In this document: positions 24,486 to 31,868 of the stretch, in pieces
Position numbering within the stretch: the stretch's first letter is position 1
How the letters are laid out: the number at the start of each line of letters is the position of its first letter
NCBI GenBank assembly: GCA_017428565.1
Contig: JAFRQP010000020.1
Coordinates: 1 to 64,000, forward strand
Origin: Oscillospiraceae bacterium
GTDB taxonomy: Bacteria > Bacillota > Clostridia > Oscillospirales > Oscillospiraceae
Length of the DNA stretch: 64,000 nucleotides
Reading direction: 5' to 3'
Made by a program: the position numbers and the translations under genes
Notes under the pieces: generated by a model
What the model was told of the DNA's origin: nothing
Seen by the model: the letters and a program-made list of their open reading frames with translations, nothing else
Database searches by the model: none

Positions 24486-25262
24486 GTGCAGGAGAAGGTG
24501 GAGATCTGCGGGGTCAATACGGCCACGCTGCCGGTGCTGAAGAGCGCGGAGACCCGCGCGCTGCTGGAGAGGGCCCGTTCGGGGGACAAGAGCGCCCGGG
24601 AGCAGCTGATTTCCGGGAATCTGCGGCTGGTGCTCTCGGTGGTGCAGCGCTTCGCCGGCCGGGGCGAGAGCATGGACGATCTGTTCCAGGTGGGGGTCAT
24701 CGGCCTCATCAAGGCCGTGGACGCCTTCGATCTCAGCCAAAACGTGCAGTTTTCCACCTACGGCGTTCCCATGATCGCCGGGGAGCTGCGGCGCTTTCTG
24801 CGGGACCACAGCGCGGTGCGGGTGTCCCGCTCCATGCGGGACACGGCCTACAAGGTGCTGCAGATGAAGGAGAAGCTCAGCGCCCAGAGCGGCCGGGAGC
24901 CGGATGTGGAGACCATCGCCCGGGCCCTGGACATCCCCCGGCAGGAGGTGGTCTTCGCCCTGGACGCCATCTGCGATCCGGTGAGCCTCTACGAGCCGGT
25001 GTACAGCGACGCCGGGGAGAGCGCCACGGTGATGGACCAGATCGGCGACAGCCGCAACACCGACGAACACTGGCTGGAGCAGATCGCCCTGGCCGACGCG
25101 GTGAAGCGCCTGACGCCCCGGGAGAAGCGGATCCTGGCCCTGCGTTACTACGACGGGCGCACCCAGATGGAGGTGGCCAAGGCCGTGGGCATCTCCCAGG
25201 CCCAGGTCTCCCGCCTGGAGAAAAACGCCATTAAGCAGATCAAGAAGAACATCACAGCCTAG
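24486..25262 (+). CDS. sigG: Late forespore sigma factor SigG
   Basis: A 258-aa sporulation sigma factor directing late forespore genes. The N-terminus KVEICGVNTATLPVLK is the SigG hallmark for anti-sigma contact. Region 2 has GNLRLVLSVVQRF and MDDLFQVGVIGLIKAVDAFD, region 3 VRVSRSMRDTAYKVLQ, and region 4 RYYDGRTQMEVAKAVGISQ. GTG 24486 is preferred because GGGAGGG ends 6 nt before it; ATG 24480 would touch the ribosome site. Its stop is followed by heptameric repeats. The neighbours spmA and spmB are also sporulation genes. Confidence 0.95.
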   Translation: MQEKVEICGVNTATLPVLKSAETRALLERARSGDKSAREQLISGNLRLVLSVVQRFAGRGESMDDLFQVGVIGLIKAVDAFDLSQNVQFSTYGVPMIAGELRRFLRDHSAVRVSRSMRDTAYKVLQMKEKLSAQSGREPDVETIARALDIPRQEVVFALDAICDPVSLYEPVYSDAGESATVMDQIGDSRNTDEHWLEQIALADAVKRLTPREKRILALRYYDGRTQMEVAKAVGISQAQVSRLEKNAIKQIKKNITA

Positions 25263-25263
25263 A

Positions 25264-25347
25264 TAGAGTGCTTAGTGCGTAGTGCATAGTGCTTAGGAAA
25301 TGAGGCCGTATCCTAAGCACTACGCACTAATTCCTAAGCACTCTTCT
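25264..25347. repeat. Two inverted heptamer arrays between convergent sigG and spmB
   Basis: Forward units run at 7-nt period (GCTTAGT, GCGTAGT, GCATAGT, GCTTAGG, 25271-25298) right after the sigG stop. The reverse strand carries TGCTTAG, GAATTAG, TGCGTAG, TGCTTAG right after the spmB stop. The two arrays pair into a stem of about 19 bp with one mismatch and a 12-nt loop, so they can act as a shared terminator. Confidence 0.8.
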
Positions 25348-25875
25348 CTACCCCCACAGGAGCCGGCAGACCCAGGCGGAGGAGAGGAAGCAGGCCAGAT
25401 CCGCGCAGAGGGCCGCGGGGATGGCCCAGCGGCTGCGCTTTACCCCGGCGGCGGAGAAATACACCGCCACGACATAAAAAGTCGTCTCGCTGGAGCCCAG
25501 CATCACCGCCGCCGTGCGGCCGGGCAGGGAATCCGGCCCGCAGCGCCCGATGATCTCCGTGGCCGCGGACAGAGCGGCGCTGCCCGACAGCGGGCGCAGC
25601 AGCATGAGCAGCCCCGTCTCCTCGGGCACCCCCAGCGTCCGCAGCAGGGGCCCCAGCACTTGGCCCAGCAGCTCCGGCAGGCCGGAGGCGCGCAGCAGGT
25701 AGATCGCCGGGAACAGCACCAGCAGGGCCGGCAGGATCTCAAGCGCCGTTTTCAGCCCCCGCCGGGCGCCGCAGAGCAGGGCGTCGTACACGTCCACCCC
25801 GTGCAGCCGGGCCGTCAGCAGCGCGCAGCAGATCAGAAGCGGCGCGGCCAGCGCGCCCAGACTCTTCAGCGCCAC
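25348..25875 (-). CDS. spmB: Spore maturation protein B
   Basis: A 175-aa membrane protein (B. subtilis SpmB is 178 aa). It has a nucleoside-recognition (Gate) domain, with GLPELLGQVLGPLLRTLGVP and PLSGSAALSAATEII, then GSSETTFYVVAVYFSAAGVK near the C-terminus. It starts at GTG 25875, overlapping the spmA stop by 10 nt. SpmA and SpmB act together in dehydrating the spore core. Confidence 0.9.
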   Translation of the reverse strand: MALKSLGALAAPLLICCALLTARLHGVDVYDALLCGARRGLKTALEILPALLVLFPAIYLLRASGLPELLGQVLGPLLRTLGVPEETGLLMLLRPLSGSAALSAATEIIGRCGPDSLPGRTAAVMLGSSETTFYVVAVYFSAAGVKRSRWAIPAALCADLACFLSSAWVCRLLWG

Positions 25876-26438
25876 AGCCGCCGGAAGAGGGCCGCGGCCA
25901 GCAGCCCGCAGCAGACCGAGCAGGCGGAGGACAGCCACACCGCCGGCAGGATGTCGAAGGGGGCCGCCGCCCCGGCCGCCGCCCGCACCGAGGCGATCAT
26001 GGCGGGCAGCAGCTGCAGGGAGGCGGTGTTCAGCACCACCAGGAGACACAGCTCGTCCTCTCCCCGCCCGCCCAGGGCCGCCATGCCCTTGGCCGCCCGG
26101 ATGCCGGCGGGAGTGGCAGCGTTCCCCAGGCCCAGCAGATTGGCGCTCAGATTCTCCGTCAGGGCGGAGAGCAGCCCCTCCTCCCGGGAGGAGCGGGGGA
26201 AAAGCCGCCGCAGAGGCCGCCGCAGCAGCCTTGCCAGGCCCGCGGAGACGCCGCTGCGCTCCAGCAGCTCCAGCACCCCGCTCCAGAGGCAGAGCGCCCC
26301 GGCAATCTCCAGCACGAAGGGGATCGCCGCCCGGGCGCCCTCCGTCACCGCCGCTCCCGCCGCCTCGGTGGAGCCGGTCAGCGGGGAGAGCAGGGTGCAG
26401 AGCAGATAAATCGCCGTCACCAGAATTCCGAGCAGCAC
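25866..26438 (-). CDS. spmA: Spore maturation protein A
   Basis: A 190-aa membrane protein starting at GTG behind AGAGGCG. Conserved segments: AIPFVLEIAGALCLWSGVLELLERSG, LSANLLGLGNAATPAGIRAAKGM and LVVLNTASLQLLPAMIASVRA. Five or so helices form the partner half of the SpmAB pair. The two genes overlap and are co-transcribed, convergent to sigG, which may be their activator. Confidence 0.9.
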   Translation of the reverse strand: MLLGILVTAIYLLCTLLSPLTGSTEAAGAAVTEGARAAIPFVLEIAGALCLWSGVLELLERSGVSAGLARLLRRPLRRLFPRSSREEGLLSALTENLSANLLGLGNAATPAGIRAAKGMAALGGRGEDELCLLVVLNTASLQLLPAMIASVRAAAGAAAPFDILPAVWLSSACSVCCGLLAAALFRRLWR

Positions 26439-26494
26439 AAATCGCCTCTTTTCTTCAAAAAAGCAGATTTTTCAAGACTTTTCTAAAATATCAG

Positions 26495-26549
26495 TTGATG
26501 ATCCGCACCAAAATGTGTATACTGTGTCAAACAGGCCGTCGGCCTGTTT
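26495..26549 (+). promoter_or_regulatory. abrB promoter with palindrome at the start site
   Basis: TTGATG (26495-26500) and TATACT (26518-26523), 17-bp spacer. The expected start point falls at the edge of AAACAGGCC-GTC-GGCCTGTTT (26529-26549), a 9-bp perfect inverted repeat. This is a likely autorepression site or 5' stabilising hairpin. Confidence 0.7.
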
Positions 26550-26578
26550 CGGGAAACCCGCAGGAAAGGAGCTTCGGT

Positions 26579-26824
26579 ATGAAATCTACCGGAATCGTCC
26601 GCAAGGTCGATGAATTGGGGCGGATCGTCCTTCCCATCGAGCTTCGCCGTACCTTGGACATCGAAGAGAAAGACGCATTGGAGATATATGTGGAGGATGA
26701 CAGCATTATTCTCCGCAAATATCAGCAGAGCTGCGTGTTCTGCGACAACACCCGGGATCTGATCAGCTACAAGGGCCGCAACGTGTGCGCCGACTGCATC
26801 ATGAAGCTGAGAGGCCGCGCGTGA
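26579..26824 (+). CDS. abrB: AbrB/SpoVT-family transition-state regulator with zinc ribbon
   Basis: An 81-aa protein. The swapped-hairpin DNA-binding domain KSTGIVRKVDELGRIVLPIE (residues 2-21) extends to about residue 48. A C-terminal Cys4 knuckle (CVFC at about 53-56, CADC at about 72-75) is typical of Clostridial AbrB. It represses post-exponential genes in known cases. AGGAAAGGAG precedes the ATG. The stop overlaps the start of the following HAD gene. Confidence 0.9.
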   Translation: MKSTGIVRKVDELGRIVLPIELRRTLDIEEKDALEIYVEDDSIILRKYQQSCVFCDNTRDLISYKGRNVCADCIMKLRGRA

Positions 26825-27579
26825 GCGCGCAGGGGATGCGCCAGCGCCCCTCGGGACGGCACGACGTCTTCATCTTTGACTTGTATGGAACCCTTGTGGA
26901 TATCCATACGGACGAAAACCAGCCATCGCTTTGGCGGCGCATGGCTGGTTTTACTGCGCGCGCCGGTGCGCGCTATGAGGCGAAGGAGCTGCACGCGGCC
27001 TGGCTGCGTCTGGCCGCGGCGGAGGAGGCGCGCCTGGCCGCGCGGGACCGGGGGATCCCGGTTGCCTGTCCGGAGATCGACCTCAAGCGGGTCTTCGCCG
27101 CGCTGTACGCCGAAAAGGGCGCGGCGGCAGGGGATGCTTTGATTGCCGAGGCGGCCTGGTTCTTCCGCAGGGCCTCCACTACCCACCTGCGGCTCTATGC
27201 CGGGGCGCGGGAGCTGCTGGACGGGCTGCGGCGGCAGGGGCGGCGGGTCTTTCTGCTCTCCAACGCCCAGAGCCTCTTCACCCGGCCGGAGCTGGAGCTT
27301 CTCGGGCTCGCGGACGCCTTCGACGGCGTCTATCTCTCCTCCGAGGCGGGCTGCAAGAAGCCGGATCCCCGCTTTTTCCGCCTGCTGCTGGAGCGGGAGA
27401 GGCTGGCCGCGGCGGACTGTCTCATGATCGGCAACGACCCCCGCTGCGACGGGGCGGGCGCACGGGCCGCGGGCATGGAGACCTGGATCATCCGCTCCGC
27501 CCTCTCGCCCCGGGACGCCGAGGGCTGCGACCAAGAGGGCATGGATCTGAAAAAGCTGCGGCGATGGCTGAGCAAGTGA
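26821..27579 (+). CDS. HAD-superfamily hydrolase
   Basis: A 252-aa phosphatase-type HAD protein. Motif I DLYGTLVD carries the nucleophile Asp (about residue 19), motif II is LLSNAQ, motif III CKKPDP carries the Lys, and motif IV IGNDPRCDGAGA the metal-binding Asp. A helical cap lies between motifs I and II. It starts at GTG 26821, overlapping the abrB stop by 4 nt (GTGA) with GAGAGG 6 nt before, so it is coupled to abrB. Substrate unknown. The stop is the first unit of a heptamer array. Confidence 0.85.
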   Translation: MSAQGMRQRPSGRHDVFIFDLYGTLVDIHTDENQPSLWRRMAGFTARAGARYEAKELHAAWLRLAAAEEARLAARDRGIPVACPEIDLKRVFAALYAEKGAAAGDALIAEAAWFFRRASTTHLRLYAGARELLDGLRRQGRRVFLLSNAQSLFTRPELELLGLADAFDGVYLSSEAGCKKPDPRFFRLLLERERLAAADCLMIGNDPRCDGAGARAAGMETWIIRSALSPRDAEGCDQEGMDLKKLRRWLSK

Positions 27580-27596
27580 AAAGTGAAAAGTGAAAA
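27576..27596 (+). repeat. Heptameric tandem repeat at the HAD stop codon
   Basis: Three identical GTGAAAA units. The first contains the real stop, and the other two place TGA in the two remaining frames. Confidence 0.8.
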
Positions 27597-27750
27597 GATA
27601 TGGTATCGCCTGCGGCGATGATGGAAAAAATCATCTCGGAAGGCGAACCCATGCTTTTTTGTTCAATTGCTGCCGGTTGCGGATCATGCCGCGTTCTTCA
27701 CGCGGAAAGTTCAATCCGTCCGCGAAGCGGACAGCGCATCTCTTCACGCT
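27597..27750. repeat. Intergenic hairpin cluster
   Basis: Between convergent genes. Short palindromes: TCGCCTGCGGCGA (27608), GCCGCGTTCTTCACGCGG-type (about 27690) and GTCCGCGAAGCGGAC (27718-27732). It resembles other dispersed repeats of such genomes, but no second copy is in this window. Confidence 0.5.
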
Positions 27751-28470
27751 TTACTCTTCCCGGTGGTAGATCCGCTTGACCTCTGCGCTCTCGCTTCCCT
27801 CCGCGTCGGTCAGCGTCAGCGCGGGCTCGATCACAAGCCCCGGTTTCCCGCCCCGGCGGGCCTCCACCAGCACCAGATTCGGCGCGCTCTCCGGCCGGGG
27901 GCAGACCAAACGCAGGCGCTTGGGCTCCAGCCCCGCCGCGCTGAGGGCGCAGAAGAGCTCCGACAGCCGCTCCGGCCGGTGCACCAGGCAGAAGCGCCCG
28001 CCGGTGCGCAGCAGCCAGGCCGCCGCCGCGCACAGTTCGGACAGGCTGCAGTCCCTCTCGCCCCGGGCCGCCGCCCGGGCCGGATCCGGGGACAGGGCCC
28101 CGCTCCCCGGGGGAAAATAGGGCGGGTTCGACACCGCCAGGTCGAAGCTCCCGGCGCGAAACAGGCTCCGGTGCTCTCGAATATCCCCGGCCAGCATCTC
28201 GCCCCGGCCCGTGAGACCGTTGCGGGCCAGATTCTCCCGGGCCAGGGCCGCCGCGTCCTCCCGCAGCTCCAGACCCGCCATATGGAGCCCCGGCTCCCGC
28301 CACAGGAGTAGCAGGCTCAAGATCCCCGAGGCGCAGCCCAGGTCGATCCCGCGTTTTGCCCCCGCGGGGCGCACGAAATCCGCCAGCAGCACGCTGTCGG
28401 TGCCCAGCGGCGCGCCCGCCTCCGGACAAAAGACCGGCCCGCCGGGCCAGAGCGCGCTTTGCTTTTCCAT
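27751..28470 (-). CDS. TrmN6/YfiC-type adenine-N6 methyltransferase
   Basis: A 239-aa class I SAM methyltransferase. Motif I is IDLGCASGILSLLLL (about residue 40). Motif IV is VSNPPYFPPG (NPPY, about 114), the adenine-N6 signature of tRNA1(Val) A37 methyltransferases and relatives. ATG 28470 is chosen: GGGAGGG lies 6 nt before it, whereas earlier in-frame ATGs have none. Substrate (tRNA) is inferred from the family only. Confidence 0.8.
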   Translation of the reverse strand: MEKQSALWPGGPVFCPEAGAPLGTDSVLLADFVRPAGAKRGIDLGCASGILSLLLLWREPGLHMAGLELREDAAALARENLARNGLTGRGEMLAGDIREHRSLFRAGSFDLAVSNPPYFPPGSGALSPDPARAAARGERDCSLSELCAAAAWLLRTGGRFCLVHRPERLSELFCALSAAGLEPKRLRLVCPRPESAPNLVLVEARRGGKPGLVIEPALTLTDAEGSESAEVKRIYHREE

Positions 28471-28489
28471 CCGAATCCCTCCCATACGC

Positions 28490-28521
28490 AAAAAGAGCTG
28501 AGCTTGCGCTCAGCTCTTTTT
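28490..28521 (-). terminator. Terminator of the ferredoxin gene
   Basis: AAAAAGAGCTGAGC and GCTCAGCTCTTTTT pair perfectly over 14 bp with loop TTGC. It is symmetrical, so active on both strands, and separates ferredoxin from the methyltransferase gene. Confidence 0.92.
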
Positions 28522-28534
28522 GTATGTTGGCAGC

Positions 28535-28705
28535 TTAGGCCAGCTCGATCGCCTCAGCAGGGCACTGGGCGGCGCAGGCACCGCACTCCAGGCACTTGTC
28601 GGGATCGATTTCGTAGTGCAGATCGCCCATGTCAATGGCCTCAGCGGGGCACTGAGCAGCGCAGGAGCCGCAGGACAGGCACTCGTCGGTAATCACGTAC
28701 GGCAT
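28535..28705 (-). CDS. 2[4Fe-4S] ferredoxin
   Basis: A 56-aa Clostridial-type ferredoxin. Two CxxCxxCxxxCP motifs, CLSCGSCAAQCP and CLECGACAAQCP, each bind a [4Fe-4S] cluster. Low-potential electron carrier for fermentative oxidoreductases and hydrogenases. The ATG at 28705 has GGAGGG at proper distance. It is a monocistronic unit with its own promoter and terminator. Confidence 0.95.
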   Translation of the reverse strand: MPYVITDECLSCGSCAAQCPAEAIDMGDLHYEIDPDKCLECGACAAQCPAEAIELA

Positions 28706-28759
28706 GGAATTCCCTCCATTTTTGTATGAATTTGGCCCTTTTCGGCCATTTCTGCGATC

Positions 28760-28787
28760 ATTGTAGCACATCTTTTGCAAAAATCAA
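28760..28787 (-). promoter_or_regulatory. Ferredoxin promoter
   Basis: Reverse-strand TTGATT (28782-28787) and TACAAT (28760-28765), 16-bp spacer. Confidence 0.65.
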
Positions 28788-28945
28788 TAGCATCTTTTTG
28801 CGAAACTGTTAAAAGCCTGGAAATTTGGAGATAATTTCCCCGCGCGGAAACAGCGCCCGCGCCCTTTCCCGGGCCGGCGCAATTTTTCCGCGCCCGCGGC
28901 TTTCGCCCTGTTCGGCGGGCGAAGGGCGAGATAATGAACAGACGG

Positions 28946-28969
28946 ACGCGGGGGCCAGCCCGCGTTTTT
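28946..28969 (+). terminator. Terminator-like hairpin in the clpC leader
   Basis: ACGCGGG and CCCGCGT pair around GGCCAG, followed by TTTTC, only 16 nt before the clpC start and immediately upstream of AAAGGAGG. It could attenuate clpC transcription or mask the ribosome site. The rest of 28781-28985 shows a GATAAT candidate -10 (28930) and no gene. Confidence 0.5.
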
Positions 28970-28985
28970 CCAAAGGAGGCGTCAC

Positions 28986-31256
28986 ATGAAGAGCAACGAG
29001 AAATTTTCCCAGCGGGCGGAGACCGCCATCGAGAGGGCCCGGCTCTCCGCCCGGGAGCTGGGCCACAGCAGCGTGGGCACGGAGCACCTGCTGCTGGGCA
29101 TTCTGGGCGAGAGCGAAAGTCTTGGCGCCCGGATCCTGCTGCGCCGGGGGCTGACGCCGGAGGCCCTGCGCCGGGCGGTGCTGGACATGGACGGCGCCGG
29201 CGCCCCGGGGGGACCGGTGCTGGGGCTCAGCGGCAGCGCCCGCCGGGCGGTGGAGACCGCGGCGGCGGAGGCGGAAAACCTGCGCCAGGGCTTCATCGGC
29301 ACGGAGCATCTGCTGCTGGGCGTGCTGCGCCTGCCGGACTGCGGCGGGGCCCGGGCGCTGCGGGCCCTGGGCGCGGATCTGAACGAGCTCTATACCGATG
29401 TGGCCGCCATCTTCGGCCACCCGGTCCCGGGCGGCCGGCCCCAGACCGGCAGCCTCCGCAGCGGCCGCCGGGCGGAGACCCGGATCCTGGACCAGTACAG
29501 CCGGGATCTGACCGCCCTGGCCGCCGCGGGCGGGCTGGACCCGGTGGTCAGCCGGGGGGAGGAGATCCGCCGGGCGGAGCAGATCCTCTCCCGCCGGCAG
29601 AAGAACAACCCGGTGCTGGTGGGGGAGCCCGGCGTGGGCAAGACTGCCGTGGCGGAGGGCCTGGCCCTGCGCCTGGCCCGGGGGGACGCGCCGGAGACGC
29701 TGGCCCGCAAGCGCATCGTCTCCCTGGACATCCCGGCGCTGCTGGCCGGCACCAAGTACCGGGGAGATTTCGAGGAGCGGGTCAAGGCCGTGCTGAAGGA
29801 CGTGAAGCGGGCCGGGGACGTGATCCTCTTCATCGACGAGCTGCACACCGTCATCGGGGCGGGCAGCGCCGAGGGGGCCATCGACGCGGCCAACATCCTC
29901 AAGCCCGCCCTGGGCCGGGGAGAGCTGCAGATCATTGGCGCAACCACCCCGGAGGAATACCGCCGCCACATCGAGAAGGACGCCGCCCTGGAGCGGCGCT
30001 TTCAGCCCGTGACCGTGGCCGAGCCGGGGAAGGAGCAGACCCTGCGCATGCTGCGGGCCCTGCGCCCCGCCCTGGAAAAGCACCACGGCGTGCGCATCGC
30101 GGAGGAGGCGCTGGAGGCGGCCTGGGCCCTCTCTGTCCGCTACATCCACGAGCGCTTTCTGCCCGACAAGGCCATCGACCTCATCGACGAGGCGGCGGCG
30201 GGCCTGCGTCTGAGCGCCGAAGCCCCCTGCCCGCCCCTGGGCGCGGCCCAGGTGGCCGGGGTGGTGTCCCAGTGGACGGGGATCCCCGTGGCGGGCCTGA
30301 CCGAGGACGAGAGCGCGGCCCTGCGGGACCTGGAGAGCCAGCTGAAAAAGCGGATCATCGGCCAGGACGAGGCGGTGTCCGCCGTGGCCCGGGCCATCCG
30401 CCGCAGCCGGGTGGGCCTGCGGGACCCCCGCCGCCCGGTGGGGAGCTTCCTCTTCCTGGGGCCCACGGGGGTGGGCAAGACCGAGCTCTGCCGCGCCCTG
30501 GCCGCCGCGGTGTTCCGGGACGAGGGGGCCATGGTGCGCATCGACATGTCCGAATACATGGAAAAGCACGCCGTCAGCCGGCTGATCGGCTCGCCCCCGG
30601 GCTATGTGGGCTACGGGGACGGGGGCCAGCTCACCGAGAAGGTGCGGCGCAAGCCCTGGTCGGTGGTGCTCTTCGACGAGATCGAGAAGGCCCACGAGGA
30701 CGTGTGGAGCCTGCTGCTGCAGATCCTGGACGACGGGCATCTCACCGATTCCGCCGGGCGGAAGGTGGATTTTCGCAACACCGTGGTGGTCATGACCTCC
30801 AACGTGGGGGCCAAGGCCATCACCGGCGGCTGCAGCCCCCTGGGCTTCGGCACGGGCGAGGCGGGCGGCGAGGAGGAGATGCGCCGCCGGGTGCTGGAGG
30901 AGCTGCGCGCCACCTTCCGGCCGGAATTCCTCAACCGGGTGGACGAGACCATCGTCTTTCACCGCCTGGGGAGCGGGGAGCTGCTGCAGATCACCCGGAA
31001 CCTGGTGGAGGAGCTGCGGGAGCGCTTTCTGGGCCTGGGGCTCCGGCTGGAGACCCCGGAGGAGACCCTGCGTTTTCTGGCCCGGCGGGGCAGCGACGGG
31101 AGATTCGGCGCCCGCCCCCTGCGCCGGGCGCTGCAGAGCAGTCTGGAGGATCGGGCGGCGGAGCTGCTGCTCTCCGGCAAGGCCCGGGCGGGGGATTGCA
31201 TCACCGCCCTGGTGCGGGACGGGGAGATCGAACTGGAAGTGAAAAGAGAAGAGTGA
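28986..31256 (+). CDS. clpC: ClpC-type AAA+ unfoldase lacking the middle domain
   Basis: A 756-aa double-AAA+ Clp ATPase. Two N-terminal Clp-N repeats (about residues 5-70 and 78-145, each with GTEHLLLG) are followed by NBD1 with Walker A GEPGVGKT and Walker B ILFIDE, and NBD2 with GPTGVGKT and [16 protein letters not shown] in [11 protein letters not shown] is a plausible ClpP-binding loop. The coiled middle domain normally present between NBD1 and NBD2 (about 50 aa) is absent: [17 protein letters not shown] goes straight to [16 protein letters not shown]. The genes ctsR, mcsA and mcsB are not adjacent. The stop lies in heptameric repeats. Confidence 0.9.
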   Translation: MKSNEKFSQRAETAIERARLSARELGHSSVGTEHLLLGILGESESLGARILLRRGLTPEALRRAVLDMDGAGAPGGPVLGLSGSARRAVETAAAEAENLRQGFIGTEHLLLGVLRLPDCGGARALRALGADLNELYTDVAAIFGHPVPGGRPQTGSLRSGRRAETRILDQYSRDLTALAAAGGLDPVVSRGEEIRRAEQILSRRQKNNPVLVGEPGVGKTAVAEGLALRLARGDAPETLARKRIVSLDIPALLAGTKYRGDFEERVKAVLKDVKRAGDVILFIDELHTVIGAGSAEGAIDAANILKPALGRGELQIIGATTPEEYRRHIEKDAALERRFQPVTVAEPGKEQTLRMLRALRPALEKHHGVRIAEEALEAAWALSVRYIHERFLPDKAIDLIDEAAAGLRLSAEAPCPPLGAAQVAGVVSQWTGIPVAGLTEDESAALRDLESQLKKRIIGQDEAVSAVARAIRRSRVGLRDPRRPVGSFLFLGPTGVGKTELCRALAAAVFRDEGAMVRIDMSEYMEKHAVSRLIGSPPGYVGYGDGGQLTEKVRRKPWSVVLFDEIEKAHEDVWSLLLQILDDGHLTDSAGRKVDFRNTVVVMTSNVGAKAITGGCSPLGFGTGEAGGEEEMRRRVLEELRATFRPEFLNRVDETIVFHRLGSGELLQITRNLVEELRERFLGLGLRLETPEETLRFLARRGSDGRFGARPLRRALQSSLEDRAAELLLSGKARAGDCITALVRDGEIELEVKREE

Positions 31257-31273
31257 AGAGTGAGGAGTGAAAA
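31239..31273 (+). repeat. Heptameric tandem repeat at the clpC stop codon
   Basis: Five units GTGAAAA, GAGAAGA, GTGAAGA, GTGAGGA, GTGAAAA. The real TGA is in the third, so the last residues of the protein (VKREE) are encoded by repeat units. Confidence 0.8.
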
Positions 31274-31832
31274 GGGAATCCGCAGGGGCGACCTTTGGTC
31301 GCCCGCAAAGCCTTCCCCGCACACGGGGAAGGTGGCCCGAAGGGCCGGATGAGGTCCCCTCAAGCGCCGTGACGGAGAGCGTTTGGGACGAGGGCTCGGG
31401 CTGCCGAGGGCGGCAGCCCCTACGGCGGAGACCGCCGTTTCCCTGTAGAGGCCCGGCCATGGGCTCCCCGGCGGCCCGTTCATCTGTTCCGCGCCCCTAT
31501 GTCATCCTGAGCGCAGCGAAGGATCTCGTCCCCGGCGCAAGGTGGGAACCGGTGAGATTCTTCGTCGCTGCGCTCCTCAGAATGACAGCCCCCGGGCCTG
31601 AACCTTCGTCTCTCATCCATCATCTCTCGTTTCCCCGGGAAGAATCAAAGGGAGGGCCCGCTTTTCACCTTGCGGTGCCCGAAAAACGCTGCGCACGTTC
31701 GTTTGCTTGCGTTTTTCGACCGCTGCGGGAAAAACCGTGCTTGCTTCATCCGCCATCGGCGGCGCAAGCACGGTTTTCCTTCTCTTTGTCGCTTTCATTC
31801 GCTTCCTTTCTTTCGGACAAAAGAAAGGAACA
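31274..31832. repeat. Repeat-filled intergenic region after clpC
   Basis: No gene. Contents in order: GGGGCGACC/GGTCGCC hairpin (31285-31304); a short relative of the GGGGAAGG / GGATGAGGTC repeat (31309-31355); GGCTGCCGAGGGCGGCAGCC palindrome (31399-31418); MITE-like element (31500-31587); GAAAAACGC/GCGTTTTTC hairpin (31681-31717); a strong two-way terminator AAAACCGTGCTTGC/GCAAGCACGGTTTT (31731-31777); and TTCCTTTCTTT/AAAGAAAGGAA hairpin (31803-31830). Confidence 0.8.
31500..31587. mobile_element. MITE-like foldback element, copy 2
   Basis: Same TGTCATCCTGAG and CTCAGAATGACA ends and GAAGGATCTC / GAGATTCTTC inner arms as the copy at 22849-22987, but 88 bp long. Confidence 0.65.
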
Positions 31833-31868
31833 TCGTTTTCACGCGTCGCGCGCTCTGCCTCTCCGCGC

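Noticed and set aside
28934..31270. A second long forward frame parallel to clpC (778 codons)
   Set aside because: It is the +1 shadow of clpC and has Gly/Arg/Pro-rich composition with no motif; the clpC frame has both Walker sites.
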